DNA of 64,000 nucleotides from Bacteroidaceae bacterium (GTDB lineage: Bacteria > Bacteroidota > Bacteroidia > Bacteroidales > Bacteroidaceae), in contig JAEESE010000015.1 of assembly GCA_016286165.1 (NCBI GenBank), positions 1 through 64,000 on the forward strand, read 5' to 3'. Below the pieces are notes generated by a model. The model was not told where the DNA came from. It made no database searches and was given only the letters and a program-made list of their open reading frames with translations. The translations under genes and the position numbers were made by a program. Of the stretch, positions 44,782-52,448 are shown piece after piece; positions within the stretch are counted from its first letter, which is position 1, and each line of letters starts with the position of its first letter.

Positions 44782-45903
44782 ATGAAACGCTATCATCTAT
44801 TCATCATCATCTATTTATCATTCTTTTGCTTTTGTGGAGCCAATGCCCAGCCTAATGCACGCCTGCAAGAACTCGAAAAGACCTTGAAAGAGCGGGGCTA
44901 CGGTGTGACGCATATTCAGCGTAGCAGTCGTGGCATCGAGCAGCGTTGGACGTCGGGCTTGCACATGCCATCTGGAACTCCGACCATCTCAAAGGAACTC
45001 ATACAGAATATGTCTGCCGACCAGCTGAAAGCCTTTATGTTAAGGATTGACAGCACCGAGACTGCCCGCAAGCAGCGCATCGTTGAGGCCATCGACCTAA
45101 TCCGCAGCACCTTCAGCGCACTCGCCTCCACAGCATCGGAAAGTTACATGTACGAAGTCCATAACAAGGAATGCGATACCATACGCCTGTCTATGGCTTG
45201 GAAAGACGAGAGCCATCCGCTCAGCTCCTGGCGAAGTGATGGAGGCGTGCTCTACGACGGCGCTCGCGAGGCCGTCATGTTCAACTTCCATCGTCCTCTA
45301 GGTAAGGATTGGTCATCAGGCTACTACTCGCACGTCTACACAGCCCCATTTCCCGAACCTATGGGCGACATAAAGTCCTTCGATGCTAAAGCTTTCCAGG
45401 CACTCATCTCACCCCATCTGAAGCGTGCGTTAAAGCTGAAGGGCGCAAAGAAATATCCCGTTTATTGGCGGCACGACGAGGGCTATAATGAGGAAGTAGG
45501 AGAGTTGACTCTTAAGGTGACGAGGATGAGGGATTATGCCGACAACAAGCACACGGGCCTCACCACAGGCGACCTGTACTTCATACCCAAGACCTTTGAA
45601 AACGAAGCCAGAGAGTTGCTCGTGACCCTGGACTCACTCTCTCACGCCTACGTTGAGACCCATTACGACCAGGATTATTCTTACCATTACCATCCACGCT
45701 TCTCCTACAATAATAATGTCACCATCGTCTCAGGCGGCAACTGGCCCGATAAACAGCCCGTAGAAAAGGACTATTATCTATGCACTTATATGGACGATGA
45801 CGGCTTCTACGTCCTCGATGTCACTACCGAAGGCGAAATATGGATGCCCCGCGATTATCCTAAGCTCAAGAGCTGGATCAACGGCCAGCGCACCTATCGT
45901 TAA
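44782..45903 (+). CDS. Secreted protein, sigma cluster E
   Basis: A 373-residue protein with a signal peptide (Leu-Phe-Ile-Ile-Ile-Tyr-Leu-Ser-Phe-Phe, cut near Asn-Ala-Gln). No known domain was identified. It has a Met-Ser-Ala-Asp-Gln-Leu-Lys helix, a Thr-Gly-Asp-Leu-Tyr-Phe-Ile-Pro segment and a Tyr/Asp-rich C-terminus (Tyr-Asp-Gln-Asp-Tyr-Ser-Tyr-His-Tyr). The lipoprotein at 6458 has similar segments in the same order, and both are third in a sigma/membrane-protein cluster. I propose one family of surface proteins whose sigma system controls or senses it. Confidence 0.68.
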   Translation: MKRYHLFIIIYLSFFCFCGANAQPNARLQELEKTLKERGYGVTHIQRSSRGIEQRWTSGLHMPSGTPTISKELIQNMSADQLKAFMLRIDSTETARKQRIVEAIDLIRSTFSALASTASESYMYEVHNKECDTIRLSMAWKDESHPLSSWRSDGGVLYDGAREAVMFNFHRPLGKDWSSGYYSHVYTAPFPEPMGDIKSFDAKAFQALISPHLKRALKLKGAKKYPVYWRHDEGYNEEVGELTLKVTRMRDYADNKHTGLTTGDLYFIPKTFENEARELLVTLDSLSHAYVETHYDQDYSYHYHPRFSYNNNVTIVSGGNWPDKQPVEKDYYLCTYMDDDGFYVLDVTTEGEIWMPRDYPKLKSWINGQRTYR

Positions 45904-46172
45904 CCTACCCCTCTCCCCTACCCTGCCCTGTCATCCCCTACCCTGTCATCCCCAGCCCTCTCTCTTCCGTTCTGTCCTCTATCCTTTTCCGTCCCGTCCT
46001 CTATCCTTTTCCGTCCCCCTCCTTCCTCTCTTTCGTCCCCTCCTTCCTTTTCCGTCCCGTCCTTTTTTCGCGGATTTTATCCGCGTGAAACTAGCGCCCT
46101 TCCTCTCTTCAGTCCCGTCCCTCCTTCTTTCAGCCCTTACCTTCTTTCCGTCCCGTTCTTTCTTCGCGGATT
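45904..46172. repeat. Polypyrimidine tract with two palindromic units
   Basis: About 270 nt between the cluster E protein and the RAYT gene. The plus strand is almost all C and T, with repeated CCTTTTCCGTCCCGTCC and CATCCCCTACCC words. Two 53-nt units (46052-46104 and 46148-46200, 49 of 53 identical) each contain CGCGGATTTTATCCGCG. No gene is credible in this stretch. Confidence 0.75.
46069..46085. repeat. REP-like palindrome A
   Basis: CGCGGATTTTATCCGCG: 7-bp arms with a TTT centre. It sits in the 53-nt unit 46052-46104, 98 nt downstream-side of palindrome B. Confidence 0.75.
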
Positions 46173-46181
46173 TTATCCGCG
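46165..46181. repeat. REP-like palindrome B, overlapping the RAYT stop codon
   Basis: The same CGCGGATTTTATCCGCG. Its GCGGATAA on the minus strand supplies the last codon(s) and the stop codon of the RAYT gene at 46173-47198. Confidence 0.78.
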
Positions 46182-47198
46182 TGAAACCAGCGTCCTTCCT
46201 ATCTCATTCAGCGCCACAAATCGATACCGCAGCGAAGTCACAGGCACAGCCATATAGCTGTAGTGCTTCGCTTCGGACTTCCGTCTAATCGTCTCCTCTA
46301 CTGCAGCCTGAATGGCGGGGATTGTAAACGTACCCTCGTGTGGCTCCAGTAGCAGCAGTTGCCCTCTGGAGCAAGCATCGAAATAGACGCCCCCGGGCTT
46401 GTAGAAACGCTCGTGAGCAGAGCCGGCAGCAGGAAAGCCATTGCTCAACAGCACAACCAACGGAAAGCCGCCCTCCCTAACGGTGCGAGCTATAACTCGC
46501 TCGCCGCGACTGATGGCTGCAGTATAAGTCACAGCACCATTTCTCGCAGCCCCCAGCACCTCTCTTAATCTACTCTGCAACTGGTCTTCACTGGCACTCC
46601 GCGACATCTCAACTAATTGACGGTCAGGCCAGTCCAGTAAGAAATGGTTGCCCATCGATGTAAACTGCAGTCCAACCACTTCCGTCTGCCGATGCAGGCG
46701 AAAGAGGTCTGGGTGTTGCTTGCGTTGCCAGGCCCGCTCGGCATTAGCCTTCACGTATTCTATCATAGCATGAAGCTGTCCTTTGTGTGTGAGCACTCTG
46801 TAATATGGTGGTCCGTCATACAGGTTCTCAGTATAGCCCAACCCTCGTGCTTCGGCCTTGCATCCTTGCATAAACCCGCGCAGAACCTCTTTTATGCTTC
46901 GAGGCATTGAACGAGTCACCTGAAGCACGATATGGTGATGGTCTGGCATCACCTTATCAGCGAGAATCTTAATTTCAGGGCAAAGCTCCAGCATCCGTTG
47001 TTGCTGATGGATGAGTGCCCAGCCAATATCTGTCTTTTCCACAGTTGCCTCAGAGCCGTTGTGCATAAGCGTGCCGAACAAAGGTTGGCGGGCATTGGCA
47101 ACCATCGTGACATGCACGATACATGGTTCTCGCCAAGCGCCAGGCTCAAGCCATGTGAAGGTTTCGTTGGGGGATGGGTTGGAGGGAGTTACGGGCAT
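46173..47198 (-). CDS. REP-associated tyrosine transposase (RAYT, Y1_Tnp)
   Basis: A 341-residue protein. The N-terminal half is an IS200-like HUH domain: His-Val-Thr-Met-Val-Ala-Asn-Ala-Arg-Gln-Pro-Leu-Phe-Gly, then Met-Pro-Asp-His-His-His-Ile-Val-Leu (metal-binding His87-89), Ser-Ile-Lys-Glu-Val-Leu-Arg-Gly-Phe-Met, Tyr-Asp-Gly-Pro-Pro-Tyr-Tyr-Arg-Val-Leu, and Ile-Glu-Tyr148-Val-Lys-Ala-Asn-Ala, the usual place of the nucleophilic Tyr. The C-terminal half is an extra domain I do not recognise. RAYTs nick and join REP palindromes and are not themselves mobile as a rule. Here the gene ends inside a palindrome that is repeated 96 bp further on, as expected for a RAYT with its own REPs. Confidence 0.78.
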   Translation of the reverse strand: MPVTPSNPSPNETFTWLEPGAWREPCIVHVTMVANARQPLFGTLMHNGSEATVEKTDIGWALIHQQQRMLELCPEIKILADKVMPDHHHIVLQVTRSMPRSIKEVLRGFMQGCKAEARGLGYTENLYDGPPYYRVLTHKGQLHAMIEYVKANAERAWQRKQHPDLFRLHRQTEVVGLQFTSMGNHFLLDWPDRQLVEMSRSASEDQLQSRLREVLGAARNGAVTYTAAISRGERVIARTVREGGFPLVVLLSNGFPAAGSAHERFYKPGGVYFDACSRGQLLLLEPHEGTFTIPAIQAAVEETIRRKSEAKHYSYMAVPVTSLRYRFVALNEIGRTLVSRG

Positions 47199-47382
47199 GA
47201 TTGATAGGGGGTTAAGAGGGGTTAGAGAGGGGCAGAAATGAATTTCAGCTAAAGAAACGAGGCGAGTAAAGTGATTGGCAGAGGTAAGCAGGCAGAGTTA
47301 TGCAGGCAGAGGCAAAAGCAGCCAAAGCGGGAGTAGGGCAGAGGTAAGCATACAAAAGTGGACGGCAGAGATATGGACTTAG
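47199..47382. other. Purine-rich gap upstream of RAYT
   Basis: The plus strand is rich in A and G (the opposite of the pyrimidine tract on the other side of the gene). It contains a direct repeat GGCAGAGGTAAGCA (in the 47270s and around 47338-47351). No gene is seen. Confidence 0.55.
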
Positions 47383-48300
47383 CTAAGTGATTAGCAGCGA
47401 TAAGGATTCCAGTAGAGCGTAGAGGAAGATATTGGCAGCGGTCTGGCCGAGGACGGCGTTCAAGTGGCGTCCGCTGTGCAAACGCTTCATACGAAGCCAG
47501 GTTAGCGTGTGGGGGATAAGGTATAAGAGAGGTATGAGAGTAAGTAGTGAAAAATATTTATTGCTATTAAGTGATGAATAACACGTTGCGAACAAGGGCA
47601 GGACAACAGCAAGGAACCCTAACAACATATAAAACCATTCAGCAAAGCGCCCCCCGAAGAGGACGACGATGGTGCGCTTACCAGCGACACGGTCTTGCTC
47701 GCGGTCGCGGTAGTTGTTGACTACGAGCAAGCAGTCAGTGGCAAGGCCCATGCCGATGGAAAGCAGCAGTACGGGCAGAGTCACCTCACCCGTCTGGATA
47801 AAATAGGTGGCGCAGACAGGCACAAGACCGAAGAACACCAGTACCAACAAGTCGCCCAAACCAAGACTTGCCAAAAGCGTTGTATACAAGAAACAAAACA
47901 ACACGCAAGCCACGCCAATAGCTACCAGCCACCAGCCTCCCCATAGTACCAGTGGTAGCCCTGTGAGGCAGGCTAATGCAGTAGTGATGCCTATTCCGAT
48001 CTTCATCGCCTTGGGCGTGATCCATCCTTCGCTACAAGCCCGAGGGGGACCCAGACGTGTCTCGCGGTCGTCGCGCCCTTTCTTGAAGTCGAAGTAGTCG
48101 TTGACGAAGTTTGCGTCAATCTGCATCAGCAGGGCAAAGAGTAGGCAGAGAAGAGCTGGTGTCCACATGAAAGCGTTGCCACCGGCATTCAAATCCTTCC
48201 ACGCTGCACTTAGTGCCACCATCACGGGTGCCATAGCTCCTGTCAGCGTCTTGGGTCGAGCCGCTAACCACCAAGCTCGCTTACTGTTTGTCTGTATCAT
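47383..48300 (-). CDS. menA: 1,4-dihydroxy-2-naphthoate polyprenyltransferase
   Basis: About 305 residues from the ATG at 48300. A UbiA-family membrane enzyme that prenylates 1,4-dihydroxy-2-naphthoate in menaquinone synthesis. Seen: Ala-Trp-Trp-Leu-Ala-Ala-Arg-Pro-Lys-Thr-Leu near the start, the first Asp-rich motif Asn-Asp-Tyr-Phe-Asp-Phe-Lys-Lys-Gly-Arg-Asp-Asp, the second (Asn-Asn-Tyr-Arg-Asp-Arg-Glu-Gln-Asp), and about eight membrane helices. Menaquinone is the electron carrier for the succinate dehydrogenase/fumarate reductase at the right end of the window. Other men genes are not present. Confidence 0.9.
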   Translation of the reverse strand: MIQTNSKRAWWLAARPKTLTGAMAPVMVALSAAWKDLNAGGNAFMWTPALLCLLFALLMQIDANFVNDYFDFKKGRDDRETRLGPPRACSEGWITPKAMKIGIGITTALACLTGLPLVLWGGWWLVAIGVACVLFCFLYTTLLASLGLGDLLVLVFFGLVPVCATYFIQTGEVTLPVLLLSIGMGLATDCLLVVNNYRDREQDRVAGKRTIVVLFGGRFAEWFYMLLGFLAVVLPLFATCYSSLNSNKYFSLLTLIPLLYLIPHTLTWLRMKRLHSGRHLNAVLGQTAANIFLYALLESLSLLIT

Positions 48301-48371
48301 TGTTCTTATTTGTCTATATCGAAATACCTTTTTTGGTTTAATCATCGTTAAGCCTCTTCTAAAGCGTAAGG

Positions 48372-48379
48372 CAAAAGTA
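48372..48379 (-). promoter_or_regulatory. -7 element of menA
   Basis: CAAAAGTA on the plus strand, TACTTTTG on the minus strand, 72 nt before the menA start. Confidence 0.4.
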
Positions 48380-48474
48380 GCTCAATAGTACAATAGATAA
48401 GATTTAACCTTTATTTGTATTTAGAAAGATATTTTGCGTTTTAGATTTTCTTTGCTCGATATCGCTAAACAGAA

Positions 48475-48521
48475 AAAATGAAGCCCAAAATGCTTTGTTT
48501 GAGCACGTTGGGCCTCATTTT
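48475..48521 (-). terminator. Terminator of the deoC end of the operon
   Basis: AAAATGAAGCCCA pairs with TGGGCCTCATTTT (13 bp, one mismatch). Read on the minus strand it is followed by TTTTTTCT. It lies below the deoC stop at 48607, and ends the mnmG-to-deoC transcript. Confidence 0.75.
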
Positions 48522-48606
48522 AGCCCTCTGAGAATCGTTTAAAATCATTTTCTCGGTCGGGAGGAGGGGAATATTGCGCTCACAAAGCGCAAAAATGAGA
48601 GAAAAG

Positions 48607-49494
48607 TTAGAAGAACTTCGTTTCTTCACCGACGACTTCCGAGAGGAGGAGGTTGGCGAGGCGTGAGGTGCCGAGACGGAGCCATTGGTTGGTCAGCCAT
48701 TGTTCGCCGAGCACTTCCTTGACGATGGTGTAGTAGACGAGGGCATCGTGAACGGTGTTCAGACCACCGGCGGGTTTGAAGCCGATTTGTATGCCAGTCT
48801 TCTCGTAGTACTCCTTGATGGCTTGGCACATGACATAAGCGGCCTCGGGGGTGGCGGCGGGTTTCTCCTTGCCGGTTGATGTCTTAATGTAATCGGCTCC
48901 GGCATACATCGCGAGGATAGAAGCTCGCTTGATATCAGCGCAAGAGGGTAGGAGACCAGTCTCAAGAATTACCTTCATCTTCTTGTCACCGCATACGCAC
49001 TTCAGTTCGTTGATCTCGTCACAAACGCTTTCGTAGTCTTCGCTCAAGTATTTGCCCACGCTCATTACTATATCTATCTCAGTAGCACCGTCTCTAAGGG
49101 CTAAAGCTGTTTCTGCTACTTTAACCTCTAAAACAGCCTGTGAGCTCGGAAAACTACCGCTGACGCAGGCCACTTCGACGCCGTCAACTTCGAGGCTCTG
49201 AGAGACAATTTCAGCGAAACATGGGTAAACACAGATGGTAGCTACGTGAGGCAGTTCTGGGTAGGCGTGGTAGAACTTATTGACTTTCTCTGTCAAGGCC
49301 AGCACGCTCTCCTCGTTGTCGGTGGTCTTCAGGGTGGTCAGTTCGACGCTCCCCATGAGGAATTTCTTTACTTCAATGGTATCATTCTCAGGCACTTTCT
49401 CTTCGATGATACGTTTAACGGCGGCTGCCACTTCGGCATCGCTGATGTTCAGGTTGTACTGCGACAACGCTTGTTCGTACTTACTTGTTTCCAT
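48607..49494 (-). CDS. deoC: Deoxyribose-phosphate aldolase
   Basis: About 295 residues from the ATG at 49494 (Met-Glu-Thr-Ser-Lys-Tyr-Glu-Gln-Ala-Leu); upstream in-frame Mets at 49521 and 49569 are unlikely. A class I TIM-barrel aldolase splitting 2-deoxyribose-5-phosphate into glyceraldehyde-3-phosphate and acetaldehyde. Seen: Glu-Ile-Asp-Ile-Val-Met-Ser-Val-Gly, Lys-Val-Ile-Leu-Glu-Thr and the Schiff-base Lys in Ala-Asp-Tyr-Ile-Lys-Thr-Ser-Thr-Gly, plus Gly-Phe-Lys-Pro-Ala-Gly-Gly-Leu. Last gene of a minus-strand run that includes mnmG, apt, uvrC and dtd. Confidence 0.93.
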   Translation of the reverse strand: METSKYEQALSQYNLNISDAEVAAAVKRIIEEKVPENDTIEVKKFLMGSVELTTLKTTDNEESVLALTEKVNKFYHAYPELPHVATICVYPCFAEIVSQSLEVDGVEVACVSGSFPSSQAVLEVKVAETALALRDGATEIDIVMSVGKYLSEDYESVCDEINELKCVCGDKKMKVILETGLLPSCADIKRASILAMYAGADYIKTSTGKEKPAATPEAAYVMCQAIKEYYEKTGIQIGFKPAGGLNTVHDALVYYTIVKEVLGEQWLTNQWLRLGTSRLANLLLSEVVGEETKFF

Positions 49495-49569
49495 AATGGT
49501 TTGATTATATGAGTTGGTCATGAAGTTTATTATATCTGAAATTGCTCTAGGGTAAGGGAGGGGCTTCAT

Positions 49570-50046
49570 CTATTCTTTGTTATGCGTATCCATAATGATT
49601 GTTACTGGACCATCGTTCGTTAGTGATATCTGCATCTCTGCTCCGAACTCTCCGTGCCCTACAGGGCGGCCTATAGCTTCGCTAAGTCGTTGAATGAAAG
49701 CCTCATAGAGTGGAACACTTATCTCATGGGAGGCAGCTCTAAGCCATGATGGTCGGTTTCCCTTCTTGTAGCTTGCAAAGAGCGTGAACTGACTGACTAC
49801 GATGATGTTGCCGTCCGCTCCTTCATGTTCTCCTTGAATGTCCAGGATGCTGCGGTTCATAACCCCTTTCTCATCATCAAATACTCTTAGTGCAGCCACT
49901 TTACGCACCAGCCAATCCACATCTTCCTGAGTATCAGTACTTTCAATGCCAAGCAGAACCACAAACCCTAATCCGTGGAACTCTGCATTTATCTTACCGT
50001 CAATCTTGACGCTTGCGCCTTTAGCGCGTTGAATAACTATTCTCAT
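49570..50046 (-). CDS. dtd: D-aminoacyl-tRNA deacylase
   Basis: A 158-residue homodimeric enzyme that removes D-amino acids mischarged on tRNA. Seen: Met-Arg-Ile-Val-Ile-Gln-Arg-Ala at the start, Gly-Leu-Gly-Phe-Val-Val-Leu-Leu-Gly-Ile, Val-Ser-Gln-Phe-Thr-Leu and the C-terminal Asn-Asp-Gly-Pro-Val-Thr (the Gly-x-Pro cross-subunit loop region). It overlaps uvrC by 4 nt, so the two are coupled. Confidence 0.93.
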   Translation of the reverse strand: MRIVIQRAKGASVKIDGKINAEFHGLGFVVLLGIESTDTQEDVDWLVRKVAALRVFDDEKGVMNRSILDIQGEHEGADGNIIVVSQFTLFASYKKGNRPSWLRAASHEISVPLYEAFIQRLSEAIGRPVGHGEFGAEMQISLTNDGPVTIIMDTHNKE

Positions 50047-51860
50047 AATTGTTCTTTTATCGCTTTTGCTTTAGCCTCACCAACCACTTTTGTCAACTCC
50101 TCAATGCTCGCTTCCTTAATACGTTTTACGCTCTTGAATGCCTTCAGCAAGGTTTGTTTAGTCTTGGGGCCAATACCAGTAATGGAGTCCAGTTCTGATT
50201 TCAATTGACTCTTCGATCGCTTGTCTCGATGGAAGGTAATGGCAAAGCGGTGCACTTCATCTTGTATCTGCGTGAGCAGACGGAACAGGGCGCTGTCCTG
50301 TTTCAAGGCTACTGTCATGGGTGGATTACCATATAGCAGTTCATGTGTTCGATGCCTGTCGTCTTTAGCAAGGCCTGCGATGGGAATTTGCAGTCCTAAT
50401 TCACCTTCTACGACTGCACGAACAACATTCATTTGCCCGATTCCACCGTCGGTAATGATCAAGTCGGGTAGGGGAGTGCCCTCGTCTTTCATTCGAGAAT
50501 ATCGGCGGCGAACAACCTCTTGCATTGATGCGTAATCATCGGGGCCAACGACAGTCTTGATGTTATATTTACGATAATCCGCTTTACTCGGCTTACATTT
50601 CTTAAACACAACACAACCAGCCACAGCGTCAGTACCCGATATATTTGAGTTGTCGAAGCATTCTATTTGGTAAGGTAATGAAGGCAACTGCAGGTGATCT
50701 TGTATTTCCTTCATCAATCGAACTGCTTTCTGCTCGGGATTCAACTTATCCTGTTGCTTTAAACGATCCACTTTATATTGTTTCACGTTTAATTCAGATA
50801 GCGCTAAGAGTTGCTTTTTGTCGCCCCGTTGAGGAATTGTTATCTCAATATCTTCGAGCGGTAGTTCCACGTGGAACGGCAGAACGATTTCTTTTGCTTC
50901 AGAGCCCCATCTGTCGCGCATATCCATTATACCACGAACAAGTAATTCTTCTTTGGGTTCATCGAGTTTTTTCTTATACTCGAATGTGAACGCTTGGTTG
51001 ATGGCACCTTCAACGACGTGCAGATAGTTGATGTAAGCGATGCGGTCGTCGTCTTCGATTGAGAAAACGTCAATGTTGTGACCAGTAGATGTGATAACCT
51101 GACTCTTCTCTTGATGTGCAGTGATGAGATCGTAACGGCGTTTTACTATCTGAGCTTCTTCGAACTTCATCTCTGCGGCCAGCTCTTGCATCTGTGCCAT
51201 CATCTCTCGCCGTAATGCAGCTGTGTCACCTTTGAGTATTCTCACGGCTGCATCGATGTATGCCTTGTATTCTTCCTGACTCTGGTAGCCTACGCACGGT
51301 CCCAAACAGTTCTTCATGTGATACTCAAGGCACAACTTGTATTTGCCGTTCTCAACACCTTCCTTATTCATAGGAGTATGGCAACGGCGTATAGGGTAGA
51401 GGTTTTTGAAGAGATCAAGAAGGGCATTAGCTGTAGGCACATGACTATACGGCCCAAAATATATCGCGCCACGACGGTCCACCTGTCGTGTCTTGAAGAT
51501 CCGTGGTAAATACTCTTTCGTTACTGCAATAAATGGGTAGCTCTTACCATCCTTCAGCAGAACATTATATCGAGGTTGGAACTGCTTGATGAGTTGGTTC
51601 TCGAGCAATAGTGCTTCTGCCTCAGTCTTAACAACCGTGTATGTGATATTGTGAATCTTGCTAACCAGGACCTTCGTTTTGTACCTGTCCACTTCGGTAT
51701 GAAAGTAGGTAGAACATCGCGCCTTGAGGTTCTTGGCTTTACCCACGTAGATGATAGTACCATTCTCGTCGTGGTACTGATAACTGCCAGGCTTCTCGGG
51801 CATATTTAGCACGATAGCCTTTAGCCGTTCTATGCGCTTTTTGTTCTCTTCTTTTGTCAT
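50043..51860 (-). CDS. uvrC: Excinuclease ABC subunit C
   Basis: About 605 residues from the ATG at 51860; a longer frame to 51896 runs into the parS-like site. UvrC makes both incisions in nucleotide excision repair. Seen: GIY-YIG domain near the N-terminus (Pro-Gly-Ser-Tyr-Gln-Tyr, Ile-Ile-Tyr-Val-Gly-Lys-Ala-Lys-Asn-Leu), a UVR domain (Arg-Arg-Glu-Met-Met-Ala-Gln-Met), the RNase H-like C-terminal endonuclease (Glu-Cys-Phe-Asp-Asn-Ser-Asn-Ile, Ile-Ile-Thr-Asp-Gly-Gly, and Gly-Leu-Ala-Lys-Asp-Asp) and helix-hairpin-helix repeats at the end. One parS-like site (50864-50877) is inside the gene and encodes Phe-His-Val-Glu. Confidence 0.95.
   Translation of the reverse strand: MTKEENKKRIERLKAIVLNMPEKPGSYQYHDENGTIIYVGKAKNLKARCSTYFHTEVDRYKTKVLVSKIHNITYTVVKTEAEALLLENQLIKQFQPRYNVLLKDGKSYPFIAVTKEYLPRIFKTRQVDRRGAIYFGPYSHVPTANALLDLFKNLYPIRRCHTPMNKEGVENGKYKLCLEYHMKNCLGPCVGYQSQEEYKAYIDAAVRILKGDTAALRREMMAQMQELAAEMKFEEAQIVKRRYDLITAHQEKSQVITSTGHNIDVFSIEDDDRIAYINYLHVVEGAINQAFTFEYKKKLDEPKEELLVRGIMDMRDRWGSEAKEIVLPFHVELPLEDIEITIPQRGDKKQLLALSELNVKQYKVDRLKQQDKLNPEQKAVRLMKEIQDHLQLPSLPYQIECFDNSNISGTDAVAGCVVFKKCKPSKADYRKYNIKTVVGPDDYASMQEVVRRRYSRMKDEGTPLPDLIITDGGIGQMNVVRAVVEGELGLQIPIAGLAKDDRHRTHELLYGNPPMTVALKQDSALFRLLTQIQDEVHRFAITFHRDKRSKSQLKSELDSITGIGPKTKQTLLKAFKSVKRIKEASIEELTKVVGEAKAKAIKEQL
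50864..50877. promoter_or_regulatory. parS-like palindrome 1
   Basis: GTTCCACGTGGAAC, perfect 14-bp palindrome inside uvrC. It matches the core of the ParB-binding parS consensus GTTnCACGTGAAAC with a Bacteroidetes-style GG/CC variation. Confidence 0.7.
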
Positions 51861-51861
51861 C

Positions 51862-51875
51862 GTTCCACGTGGAAC
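51862..51875. promoter_or_regulatory. parS-like palindrome 2
   Basis: Identical GTTCCACGTGGAAC in the 22-bp gap between apt and uvrC, 998 bp from site 1. Confidence 0.72.
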
Positions 51876-51882
51876 TAAACCA

Positions 51883-52410
51883 TTAGATAGTGACAAGTGT
51901 AGTAAGGTCTATGCCTTTGAAGATGTCACGTCCGTGGAGACCTTCGTCGGTGATTTCTATGATGAAGTTGATGTAGGTCTTCTTGGGATGGAAATGTTGC
52001 ACGAGCTTGTAGGTAGCCATCGCAGTACCACCTGTGGCAAGTAAGTCGTCGTGGATAAGTACTACGTCGTTCTCGTTGATAGCATCAATATGCATCTCAA
52101 CAGTATCCACTCCATACTCTTTCGAGAATGACTCTTTGATTACGGTTGCTGGTAACTTGCCAGGCTTGCGGGCGAGAACTACGCCGGCCCCTAATCGAAC
52201 GGCTAAAGCCGCAGCCATGACGAAACCTCTACTTTCAATGCCAACAATTTTGGTGATGCCTTTGTCCTTGTACAACTCATAGAGGTCGTCGGTCATTGCT
52301 TTCATGCACTCAGGGTTCTTGTAGAGTGTTGTTACGTCGCGGAAGTTGATACCTTTCTTAGGGAAGTCGGGTATACAACGGAGGTTGTCGAGAATGATTT
52401 GTTTATTCAT
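51883..52410 (-). CDS. apt: Adenine phosphoribosyltransferase
   Basis: A 175-residue purine salvage enzyme making AMP from adenine and PRPP. Seen: Asp-Phe-Pro-Lys-Lys-Gly-Ile-Asn-Phe-Arg-Asp, Glu-Ser-Arg-Gly-Phe, Arg-Lys-Pro-Gly-Lys-Leu-Pro and the PRPP site Val-Val-Leu-Ile-His-Asp-Asp-Leu-Leu-Ala-Thr-Gly-Gly-Thr. It lies between two parS-like sites and between mnmG and uvrC, all on the minus strand. Confidence 0.95.
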   Translation of the reverse strand: MNKQIILDNLRCIPDFPKKGINFRDVTTLYKNPECMKAMTDDLYELYKDKGITKIVGIESRGFVMAAALAVRLGAGVVLARKPGKLPATVIKESFSKEYGVDTVEMHIDAINENDVVLIHDDLLATGGTAMATYKLVQHFHPKKTYINFIIEITDEGLHGRDIFKGIDLTTLVTI

Positions 52411-52434
52411 GTTATTTGTTGTTTAGAGTAGAAT

Positions 52435-52448
52435 GTTTCACGTGGAAC
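52435..52448. promoter_or_regulatory. parS-like palindrome 3
   Basis: GTTTCACGTGGAAC, one base from sites 1 and 2, 573 bp from site 2. The last base is the first base of the mnmG stop codon on the opposite strand. Confidence 0.72.

Noticed and set aside
45797..46288. An open frame across the pyrimidine tract
   Set aside because: Its translation is low-complexity Ser/Pro/Phe/Leu from C/T-rich DNA and overlaps the RAYT gene.
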